Positions 31,799 through 42,463 of a stretch of DNA of 64,000 nt are shown here, piece after piece. Both the position numbers and the translations under genes were made by a program. How positions within the stretch are numbered: position 1 is the stretch's first letter; every line of letters starts with the position of its first letter. The notes beneath the pieces were generated by a model, which worked only from the letters and a program-made list of their open reading frames with translations, ran no database searches and was not told the origin of the DNA. Source of the stretch: Symsagittifera roscoffensis (Eukaryota > Xenacoelomorpha > Acoela > Convolutidae); NCBI RefSeq assembly GCF_963678635.1, contig NC_087071.1:2970365-3034364 (forward strand), written 5' to 3'.

Positions 31799-33359
31799 CA
31801 GGTAAGTATGAATTAAGTAAATATTACTAATTAATTACAGTATTAAAAACTCACCATTCTTTATTCATGTTTTCTTTAGATTTTTAGCCTTCATCCTAGA
31901 TCATCTGAAAAATTCACAAAAGAAAAATAAAAAATAGCAAACTTCTTCAAAACTGTTTAAGACCCTATTAAACTTTTGCACCAACAATTAAATAAATATA
32001 ATACCAATGCAGTAAATTAATTTATAAAATTTCCCCCCAAAAGCAGTAAATCTACATATGATGAAAATTTGTATCTTAAAATTCCCCCATAACTAGCAGT
32101 AAATTTCTAAATTCTATGTAGTAAATTAATAAAATGCAATTGCAGTACTAACCTTTTGATATTTTCATTCATTCGCACAGAAATTCTATCCACACTCGCA
32201 CAGCTCGCCCACGAAGAATTGTTTAAAATAATGAATTTCAGTTTCAAGTTTTCACACTCAACAACTCTAACATACAATAACATGTTTCAAACTTTCCTTT
32301 AACCCGGTTGGAAAGGAATCATATACTAAACAAAACTAACCAACGCAGCTTACTAAATACCACAAATCATAGAATAACAGCATGACTTAGAAAAGGAAAC
32401 CAACGGTACCCAAACCGGATTAACCCAGTTTAAAACTGGATAATTTATTCTTTTGAAGACTATTACAAAGTCTTAGAAAGAAATAATAAAACACAAAAAA
32501 GTCGAAAGACAAACCCATACCACAAACAATTTGCTTTTTGGAAAAAGTACATAACCAACAAGACATAAGTAAAACCACAACAAACCCAACATAAAACGTT
32601 GTCACATAACAGGACCCCTCACAAACACCGCATGAAATCATACTCCCACTCCTGGCCTAACCCACCAGGAAAGGACGTCCTGAGCATGCTCTATAGCCGG
32701 CCTAACCCACCGCGCTACATCCAGGCTTTGTGACCACACCTTTATTTTTAATAAGAGCTACTCAAGGGTGAGTAACTCTTCAAAATAACCGAACTAAAAC
32801 AAAAAGCTTTTGTGAAAACAACTAACTAAAATCATTATAAAAAAAATATTAAACTAATAAAAGTTTTATAAAATGTAAAATCACATGATGCAATATATAG
32901 ATCAGAATACAACACCAAGGACGAACATCAAAAGACAAGACGACCTCACTACACTCGAGAGAGAATGACCAACTACAATCGATATGCCGCTCACAATCAC
33001 AACTCAAAGGATTTAGAGTACGACTTGACTTCGCAGAAAAGGACTTCATTGAACTAGACCAATGACCACCTCGATGTTCAAGTATACGTACAGATCCGAG
33101 TAACCAGGCATCCCCTCCACGCACAATCTCCACGCCATTCCCAAACTAGATCATACACAAAAGAAGTTCTCCACGCAGAACAGAAAAACCTGACATAGCC
33201 AACCATTCTGGAATCAGAATTGACTTTGTTGCAGAGACTCAGTCGTTGTCACAAGAAGAAGCGAAAGAAAATTATGATGTTCGCCAAATACCAACGTCCA
33301 TCATCCACCCTTGAATTACAGAAGAACTGTTCTAAAAAACTCTGTAAAACCCGGATGGG
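31799..33359 (+). other. 3' non-coding region of the LTR element
   Basis: About 1.5 kb without a credible frame. Contains a putative 78-nt intron (31802-31879: GTAAGT...TTTCTTTAG, with TACTAAT inside). GCAGTAAAT occurs at 32009, 32043 and 32096, with a GTAGTAAAT variant at 32118. A palindrome cluster lies at 32672-32701. The minus-strand frame at 32849-33133 has no recognisable domain. Confidence 0.6.
33347..33359 (+). promoter_or_regulatory. Polypurine tract position (weak)
   Basis: The 13 nt before the 3' LTR read AACCCGGATGGG-like sequence; only GGATGGG is purine-rich, interrupted by T. Plus-strand priming must occur here by position, but the tract is atypically short. Confidence 0.4.
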
Positions 33360-33767
33360 TGGAACCTGATCTAAACTATATTTTATGATTGGATAAATTA
33401 AATGTTTTACCAATGTAAAGTATTTAATATTAACCAATCATGATCCATCTAACTAACAACCCACTTATTTGTAAGTGCTGAAGTTACTTGTAATTTCAGC
33501 ACCAGAGAGATTTGAATTTAACTTAGAAATTAGTTGGACTCTCCCGAGCACTTCAGCAGCCGCAATAAACCAGTATACCCTAGATCTATTGAGCCTAGCA
33601 GAGACTAGTTAAACAACCTGAGACTAGATAGTATAAGAGTAAGATTAGGATCGGTATTAGACTAAGAAGTTGCACGAATCTATCCGGCCGAAAATAAGAT
33701 AGCGTGACGAGCAGACGGTGTACCCTATCCGAAATTACTCTATGAGTTACACTTCGGTCCTAACTCA
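33360..33767 (+). repeat. 3' LTR (408 bp)
   Basis: Same length and apparently the same sequence as 14912-15319 (offset 18448). Ends CTAACTCA, then the GATT duplication. Carries AATAAA at 33564-33569. Confidence 0.96.
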
Positions 33768-34027
33768 GATTCTACGTTCAGTACACTTCTACCCATTCGT
33801 ATATATCTGTGACCAAGAATCAAAATTGACAAAGACTACTACTTATTTTCAATCGGATTTTTTTCTGATGATAATATTTTTTATTTCAGCCTCGCTTTTC
33901 ATCAATGCTTTTTTACTTATTGAAGACCACTTTTAAATCAGCGTTAAAAATGCAAAATACTGAATCATTGATTAAAAATAATACAAAAAAGGTTCAGAAA
34001 AAAATCTGTAATGATTATCGATGGTAG

Positions 34028-34959
34028 CCGGGTTGACAAAAATAGTTATCATACAATTTTCATATTTGAAAAAAAGGCTTTTTAAACTCTTTCATACAAT
34101 TTCATAGAGCAAAAGTATATGTATGAAAATAACAAAACAAGCATTTTTTCCATATATGAAATTGTATGATAAGCATTTTTTCCATAAAAAAATCAAAAAA
34201 ATTTTTGTTTCGAATTCTCGTTTTTCAACCGGAACACTAACCAAGGATTTTTTATCATGATAAAACCCAGAGTGTAGCATTTGGTGGTTTTAGCCATAAA
34301 AGTTAATTTTAACATTTTCACATAAAAATATATACCAAAAAAGTAACTTTTTGAATATGGCTAAATAATTTTTAGCTTGAAAATTATGATGGTTGAAAAA
34401 AAGGCCTGTTTTTTAACAAATTTTTTTTCATCTTAGCAAATCGAAACAAAAGACAATAATTGTGTTAACAAAAAATAACATTTTCATGTAATTTTTGGGT
34501 TTTTTGGACGAGAAACTCATCCTGGACTACGTTATAAACACAACAATGTCAAATTTTGCGTGCAATTTTTTTTTTCGTAAAGTTTATGTTTCAGCACAAA
34601 TGCAAATTTGCAGCCAAAAAAGGGGATAAAAATTTTTACCTCAAATTTTTTTTTTTTGAAAAAAATGCATATCATACAATTTTCATTTAAGAAAACTTTA
34701 TAATAAGCATTTTTCTGACCGAAATTAAATTATGTTTTCGATTGGCAATATGCCCTCTATCATAGATATACTTATTTAAATCTATTTAAATTTACCCAGA
34801 CAATTTTTTTGATGATTTTTGAAAACTTTATTTTTTCTGTGACAAAATGACTGTTTTATAATTTTCATACATGAAAATTTTATGAGGAGCATTTTTTCCA
34901 TAGACTTCATATATGAAACTGTATGATAAGCATTTTCCTTCTATGGACGTTAACCCGGG
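34028..34959. repeat. Foldback element in copy A (932 bp)
   Basis: Bounded by CCGGGTTGAC and the inverse GTTAACCCGGG. The ends contain hairpins made of TATCATACAATTTTCATA and its inverse with AAGCATTTTTTCC. Non-coding. The small frames at 34092-34280 and 33718-33936 are incidental. Confidence 0.65.
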
Positions 34960-35478
34960 AGATAATAACCAAACAACCAGAAGTTTTTGTATGTTTTAGA
35001 CAGAAAACAATATGCGACACCAAGGTTTTGCATTGCAAACCTTTTATCTGTTTTTATCGAGACTTTGTGGGCGTCGTTTTTCTTAAAGTGTAAATACAAC
35101 TTAAGCAGTGTGTCGTCTATACAAACACGAATCCAATAAAGATTCCTATTTTCGTAACGAAACTAACTAAATAGTTGTGCTCGGTTGGGTCTTTTTCTCT
35201 TCGACAAATTTCGAGTTTTTATCTGGCCTTTTTGACGAAGTTTTTTTAAATCATTCGACAACTAGTGTTGTCGTTAGCTTAATTTTGAAAAGATTTTTCA
35301 ACTGTGATCATTTTTTGTAAAATTATGGGTGTTTGAAGATTGCCATTTTACTATTCGGGACAACTAACATGAGATACATTTCGTGCTGTTTACGCGTAAG
35401 CGGAGATTTAATCCGTCTTAAAACTCGCTCCAAACTGTTTCAAGAAAGATTAAATGCCAAAATTGATTTATTAGTAGG

Positions 35479-37275
35479 ATCTGGCGCATTCATGGTCAAC
35501 AATGGGATGATCAGCTACCCGATGAAAGAACGACCGTAGACCAGTGGTTTCATGTCTTAAGTGGAGACAACCCTGCTTATACGGGAACCAGAGGAATCTC
35601 AGCGGAGTCCTTAAAAACAAGCAGCTGGGTGAACGGGCCAAGTCTGCTGAAAAGTGGCAAGTGGCCTTTCAAGCCGAGCATAGTAATACTTAAGAAAATC
35701 CGCCCGGCTGGTCCCGCTTATGACCTTAATGAAGGTTTACAGCATGCCTCTAATTTTTCAAACGCTGCACAAAAACAAAAACAACCCATTTTATTTGATT
35801 GGGAAAAGTTCAGCTCGTTTCGTAAAATCCAGCGAGCGGTTGCCTTCATGCTCAGACTTAGTCCAAAACACCGGCACTACCGCACTAAAGTCAAGGAAAT
35901 AACCGATCCGATTGAATTAGAAACCGCCAAACAACGACTTTTGTTGATTTCCCAAAAGGAATCTTTTGAAGCGGAATATTTACTCCTGCCCTGCAACAAA
36001 ACCGTCAAAAGTCTAGTCGTATTGCACAGCATGCACCGTTTATGGGTCCTGCATTCCTCATTCGTTCAACTGGGCGAATTTGCCGCCTAGTTGAAACTGA
36101 ATATGACACAAAACACCCCATAATCCTTGATTGAAGGCACTCTTTGGTGAAATTGTTCGTAAGTGATATTCATTATCGCTATCAGCAGCAATTCTTAGAC
36201 TACCTGCGAGCTGTAATTCACTTAGAGTTCGCAATCTTGAACGTTCGCTCTTTATTGAAGTCCATTGAAGTCCACTGCCTTATATGTAGGAAGCGCAAAG
36301 CCAAAACTGTCACACCTATGATGGCAGAGCTTCCAGATGAAAGGCTTGGTTACCGCCAGCCTCCCTTCACAAACTGTGGTGTTGATTACTTTGAACCCTT
36401 TTACGTCTCAATCATGAGGAGTTCTGAAAAACGATGGTGCTTCCTTTTTACATGTATGACCACCAGAGCTGTACATATTGAGATTGTCTCATCCATGGAC
36501 ACGAGTTCGTGTGTAATGGGAATCGAAAGATTCATTGCCCGTCGCGGCACTCCATCAGTCATTTGGTCTGATAACGGCACCAATTTTGAGGGAGCCGAGA
36601 AAGAACTCAAAAATTGTATTCAGTCGTGGAACGATCAAGCACCCCAGAGCTGGCGAAAAAGGGTATTAAGTGGAAATTTAACCCCCGGTAGCCCGCATCA
36701 CGGTGGTTCTTGAGAACGTCTCGTTCAGTGTTGTAAAATGGTATTCTACGCAACAATAGGAAATAGAAAGCTCACTCCCGAAGTCCTTGAAACAACTTTC
36801 TGTCTTGTACAACAATCACTGAACGCTCGACCTATAACATCAGTAAGTGCAAGTCCGGATGGTTTCGAGATGTTAACTCCTAATCATTTTTTGTTAGGCC
36901 GAAATGGTACTAGCTTTCCTTCTCTCTCTTTCCAGGAGCACTTCGACCATCGAAAGCAGTATATCCGAGCGTAAAAGCTACGCCAACGCAATTTGGAGTC
37001 GTTGGCTGCGAGATTATGTGCCAGCGCTGAATAAACGCAGTAAGTGGCACTCCGATAGTGACGTTATTTTAAAAACAGGGGATTTAGTGTGGATTGTTGA
37101 CAAACGCAGCCCAAGGGGACACTACCCTCTGGCTCGTATAAAAACCCTTAATAACGGAAAAGACAACATAGCCCGATCCGCCGTAGTTACCACCCGCTCC
37201 GGGGAGCTAACTCGACCGGCCGTATTACTCGCACCCGTTTTTGCTCCTTTGGGCGCGGATGATGTTCGCGCTTAA
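35479..37275 (+). pseudogene. BEL/Pao pol remnant, copy A
   Basis: Degenerate 3' half of a BEL/Pao polyprotein. It starts at the RNase H end, with DNPAYTGTRGISAESL in one frame. Then come the integrase zinc-finger region with CLICRKRKAKT, the integrase core (CGVDYF, WSDNGTNF) and the C-terminal domain (KTGDLVWIVD, HYPLARI) typical of BEL integrase ends. The reading frame is broken into at least four segments (to 36090, 36144-36713, 36738-36974, 36904-37275). The break near 36008 is a one-base loss relative to copy B. No reverse transcriptase or gag remains, so it is not functional. Confidence 0.9.
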
Positions 37276-38911
37276 TTAAATGACGTCATTATAGCGCGAA
37301 AGTGAAAAAGTTAAAATTAGATTTGCTTAGACAAAAGGCCTTGAAAACTACTGGTTTGTCCGATTAAGGTCAGTTTGCCATCAAAAATGTTTATAGATTT
37401 TTCAGATTGTTGAAAACCGTATTGCTAAAATGCTAACCCAAAATGTTAAACTGATTGTTGTCATATATTACTTACTCTTTATATTATCTGTTAAGTTGCC
37501 AATAGTTTACAGATTTTGAAGCAGGTTTTTGTAGATCTTACAGGATACGAGAGTGCGGCACATATTTGGGTTTTTTTGCCAGTGTTCTTGAAAGTGAAAA
37601 CAAAAATCGATTATAATGGTTTAAAAATGAAATTTAATGCCTTGAAAATAGTAATAATATCCTTTTTTAACTGATTATATTCATTTTTTTTTCGATTTTG
37701 TAGACACTGCTAATGAAACTTAATTATAATCAAACTTTATTCATGGAACTCGAATGCGAGCCCTTACATGTCAATGATTACTGGTTGTAACAGAGTGTAG
37801 GATTTCGGAATGTTGCTTGCATAATAAAAACCCCCACCTCCCCCCCTCAATATGAATCAGTGATCAGCAGGTTTAACTTTTTTGATCTCTGAATCTCGCA
37901 CTAAATCGTTTTTTTTTGGCAATGGTGGTGGTAACAGGGGGAGGGGGTTGGGGTTAACAGCGCTCACTACTGGTGTGCAGATTTCTCTAATGGATGAAAC
38001 CCAACTTTCAACAAGGAAATGAGTCACACGCGGTTTGGTTTTGCTGCCCTTTAAACATGCCTTTCATTAACTATTCATTAACCCAAAACACTTATTGTAC
38101 AATGTTAGCATTTGAGAATTTGGTTAAGTATTTTCATAATGGTTCACTGATGGAAAATTCGAGAATAACTGCTCTTAGTGGGGTTTTTTGAGGGTAATCT
38201 GTTCAGCCGGATTAGAATACTTTCCCACTTTTTATAGATCACAAAGCATGTCAGTTAAAAATAAACCTTTGAAGTGATTTTTAAATTCCAGATCTAGAAA
38301 CAAAATAATTCACGGTAGGTTTTGATCCAATTGGGTTGAAAAACTTTGCGATAATTAAATCCTTCCATTCTTCTCATAGATTATGGCAAGTAATTCAGGT
38401 ATGAATTTTTGGTATTTGGTGGCCCTAATTGGATTTCGCGCAACCAAACTGTTTGTGAACGTCTATTTTTAGTAATCAAACTAATTCATAGTTGACTTTT
38501 CTTCTCGACTTGAAAGTTATTGCTGAATCAGTAAAAAAAATCATGAAGATGGACATTGATGATTCATTCAATGAAAAATAATTTAGCGTTACTTAAGCGC
38601 CGGTTTCATAATTTTTAGAAGGTTGCAAAAAAGAAGGCCCCGCAGTAGATCGATTCTACGTTCAGTACACTTCTACCCATTCGTATATATCTGTGACCAA
38701 GAATCAAAATTGACAAAGACTACTACTTATTTTCAATCGGATTTTTTTCTGATGATAATATTTTTTATTTCCCCCTCGCTTTTCATCAATGCTTTTTTAC
38801 TTATTGAAGACCACTTTTAAATCAGCGTTAAAAATGCAAAATACTGAATCATTGATTAAAAATAATACAAAAAAGGTTCAGAAAAAAATCTGTAATGATT
38901 ATCGATGGTAG

Positions 38912-39848
38912 CCGGGTTGACAAAAATAGTTATCATACAATTTTCATATATGAAAAAAATGCTTTTTAAACTATTTCATACAATTTCATAGAGCAAAAGT
39001 ATATTTATGAAAATAACAAAATAAGCATTTTTTCCATATATGAAATTGTATGATAAGCATTTTTTCCATAAAAAAATCAAAAAAATTTTGTTTCGAATTC
39101 TCGTGTTTTAACCGGAACACTAACCAAGGATTTTCTATCATGAGAAAACACAGAGTGTAGCACTTGGTGGTTTTAGCCATAAAAGTTAATTTTAACATTT
39201 TCACATAAAAATATATACCAAAAAAGTAACTTTTTGAATATGGCTAAATAATTTTTAGCTTGAAAATTATGATGGTTGAAAAAAAGGCCTGTTTTTTTAC
39301 AAATTTTTTTTCATCTTAGCAAATCGAAACAAAAGACAATAATCGTGTTAACAAAAAATAACATTTTCATGTAATTTTTGGGTTTTTTGGACGAGAAACT
39401 CATCCTGAACTACGTTATAAACACAACAATGTCAAATTTTGCGTGCAATTTTTTTTCTTCGTAAAATTTATGTTTTAGCACAAATGCAAATTTGCAGCCA
39501 AAAAAGGGGATAAAAATTTTTACCTCAAATTTTTATTTTTGTTTTTGAAAAAAATGCATATCATACAATTTTCATATAAGAAAACTTTATAATAAGCATT
39601 TTTCTGACCGAAATTAAATTATGTTTTCGATTGCCAATATGCCCTCTATCATAGATATACTTATTTAAATCTATTTAAATTTACCCAGACAATTTTTTTG
39701 ATGATTTTTGAAAACTTTATTTTTTCTGTGACAAAATGACTGTTTTATAATTTTCATACTTGAAAATTTTATGAGGACCTTTTTTTCCATAGACTTCATA
39801 TATGAAACTGTATGATAAGCATTTTCCTTCTATGGACGTTAACCCGGG
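38912..39848. repeat. Foldback element in copy B (937 bp)
   Basis: Same boundaries (CCGGGTTGAC / GTTAACCCGGG) and interior as 34028-34959, carried along in the tandem duplication. Confidence 0.65.
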
Positions 39849-40367
39849 AGATAATAACCAAACAACCAGAAGTTTTCGTATGTTTTAGACAGAAAACAAT
39901 ATGCGACATCAAGGTTTTGCATTGCAAACCTTTTATGTGTTTTTATCGCGACTTTGTGGGCGTCGTTTTTCTTAAAATGTAAATACAACTTAAGCAGTGT
40001 GTCGTCTATACAAACACGAATCTAATAAATTTTCCTATTTTCGTAACGAAACTAACTAAATAGTTGTGCTCGGTTGGGTCTTTTTCTCTTCGACAAATTT
40101 CGAGTTTTTCTCTGGCCTTTTTTGACGAAGTTTTTTTTAATCATTCGACTAGTGTTGTCGTTAGCTTAATTTTAAAAAGATTTTTCAACTGTGATCATTT
40201 TTTGTAAAATTATGGTTGTTTGAAGATTACCATTTTACTATTCGGGACAACTAACATGAGATACATTTCGTGCTGTTAACGCGTAAGCGGATATTTAATC
40301 CGTCTTAAAACTCGCTCCAAACTGGTTCAAGAAAGCTTATATGCCAAAATTGATTTATTAGTAGGAT

Positions 40368-42151
40368 CTGGCGCATTCATGGTCGACAATGGGATGATCA
40401 GCTAACCGATGAAAGAACGACCGTAGACCAGTGGTTTCATGTCTTAAGTGGAGACAACCCTGCTTATACGGGAACCAGAGGAATCTCAGCGGAGTCCTTA
40501 AAAACAAGCAGCTGGGTGAACGGGCCAATTCTGCTGAAAAGTGGTAAGTGGCCTTTCAAGCCGAGCATAGAAATACTTAAGAAAATCCGCCTGGCTGGTC
40601 CCGCTTGTGACCTTAATGAAGGTTTACAGCATGCCTCTAATTTTTCAAACGCTGCACAAAAACAAAAACAACCCATTTTATTTGATTGGGAAAAGTTCAG
40701 CTCGTTTCGTAAAATCCAGCGAGTGGTTGCCTTCATGCTCAGACTTAGTCTGAAACACCGTTACTACCGCACTAAAGTCAAGGAAATAACCGATCCGGTT
40801 GAATTAGAAACCGCCAAACAACGAATTTTGTTGATTTCCCAAAAGGTATCTTTTGAAGCGGAATATTTACTCATGTCCTGCAACAAAACCGTCAAAAAGT
40901 CTAGTCGTATTGCACAGTATGCACCGTTAATGGGTCCTGCATTCCTCATTTGTTCAACTGGGCGAATTCGCCGCCTAGTTGAAACTGAATATGACACAAA
41001 ACACCCCATAATCCTTGATTGAAGGCACTCTTTGGTGAAATTGTTCGTAAGTGATATTCATTATCACTATCAGCACCAGTTCTTAGACTACCTGCGAGCT
41101 GTAATTCACTTAGAGTTCGCAATCTTGAAGCTTCGCTCTTTATTGAAGTCCATTGAAGTCCACTGCCTTATATGTAGGAAGCGCAAAGCCAAAACTGTCA
41201 CACCAATGATGGCAGAGCTTCCAGGTGAAAGGCTTGGTTACCGCCAGCCTCCCTTCACAAACTGTGGTGTTGATTACTTTGGACCCTTTTACGTCTCAAT
41301 CAGAAGGAGTTCTGAAAAACGTGCTTTCTTTTTACATGTATGACCACCAGAGCTGTACATATTGAGATTGTCTCATCCATGGACACGAGTTCGTGTGTAA
41401 TGGGAAACAAAAGATTCATTGCCCGTCGCGGCACTCCATCAGTCATTTGGTCTGATAACGGCACCAATTTTGTGGAAGCCGAGAAAGAACTCATAAATTG
41501 TATTCAGTCGTGGAACGATCAAGCACCGCCAGAGCATGCGAAAAAGGGTTTTAAGTGAATATTTAACCCCCCGGCAGCCCCGCATCACGGTGGTTCTTGG
41601 GAACGTCTCGTAAAATGGTATTCTACGCAATAATAGGAAGTAGAAAGCTCACTCCCGAAGTCCTTGAAACAACTTTCTGTCTTGTACAACAATCACTGAA
41701 CGCTCGACCTATAACATCAGTAAGTGCAAGTCCGGATGGTTTCGAGGTGTTAACTCCTAATCATTTTTTGTTAGCCGAAATGGTACTAGCTTTCCTTCTC
41801 TCTCTTTCCAGGAGCACTTCGACCATCGAAAGCAATATATCCGAGCGTAAAAGCTACGCCAACGCAATTTGGAGTCGTTGGCTGCAAGATTATGTGCCAG
41901 CGCTGAATAAACGCAGTAAGTGGCACTCCGATAGTGACGTTATTTTAAAAACAGGGGATTTAGTGTGGATTGTTGACGAACGCAGCCCAAGGGGACACTA
42001 CCCTCTGGCTCGTATAAAAACCCTTAATAACGGAAAAGACAACATAGCCCGATCCGCTGTAGTTACCACCCGCTCCGGGGAGCTAACTCGACCGGCCATA
42101 TTACTCGCACCCGTTTTTGCTCCTTTGGGCGCGGATGATGTTCGCGCTTAA
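40368..42151 (+). pseudogene. BEL/Pao pol remnant, copy B
   Basis: Paralogue of 35479-37275. The first frame is open to 41022, covering the RNase H end and the pre-integrase region without the copy A frameshift. Later pieces lie at 41032-41343, 41340-41558 and 41597-42151. Catalytic-core words (WSDNGTNF) are visible, but frameshifts and stops separate the pieces. It appears marginally less decayed than copy A. Confidence 0.9.
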
Positions 42152-42463
42152 TTTAATGACGTCATTATAGCGCAAAAGTGAAAAAGTTGAAATTAGATTT
42201 GCATAGACAAAAGGCCTTGAAAACTACTGGTTTGTCCGATTAAGGTCAGTTTGCCATCAAAAATGTTTATAGATTTTTCAGATTGTTGAAAACCGTATTG
42301 CTAAAATGCTAACCGAAAATGTTAAACTGATTGTTGTCATATATTACTTACTCTTCATATTATCTGTTAAGTTGCCAATAATTTACAGATTTTGAAGCAG
42401 GTTTTTGTAGATCTTACAGGATACGAGAGTGCGGCACATATTTGGGTTTTTTTTGCCAGTGTT

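Larger units (their letters stand above)
14912..33767 (+). mobile_element. Giant env-carrying Ty3/Gypsy-type LTR element (18.9 kb)
   Basis: Two 408-bp LTRs (TG...CA) that appear identical by eye, a 4-bp target duplication, a primer-binding site 2 nt after the 5' LTR and an uninterrupted gag-pol of order gag, protease, RT, RNase H, integrase. It also carries an env-like ORF and at least five other open frames. At 18,856 bp it is far larger than typical animal Gypsy elements (about 5-9 kb). Intact frames and matching LTRs indicate recent insertion. The plus strand is strongly A-rich and G-poor between the LTRs. It is inserted in a decayed tandem repeat, so the host sequence around it carries no gene. 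Confidence 0.95.
33768..37593. repeat. Tandem repeat unit, copy A, right part
   Basis: Continues the unit interrupted at 14911; matches copy B from about 38651 onward with scattered substitutions. Contains a foldback element and a BEL/Pao pol remnant. Confidence 0.9.
37594..42463. repeat. Tandem repeat unit, copy B (4.87 kb)
   Basis: Complete unit from GTGAAAACAAAAATCG to the same word at 42464. It lacks the hAT MITE and the LTR element found in copy A, so it preserves both empty sites (37652 region and 38650 region). Confidence 0.9.

Noticed and set aside
32640-32735. Possible tRNA gene or tRNA-derived SINE on the minus strand
   Set aside because: The A-box-like GTAGCGCGGTGGGTTAG is present, but no convincing B box or cloverleaf could be formed by eye; kept only as a palindrome finding.
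32849-33133. 94-codon antisense frame in the 3' non-coding region of the LTR element
   Set aside because: No recognisable domain, and an antisense transcript is not supported; could be an antisense accessory gene but there is no evidence for it.
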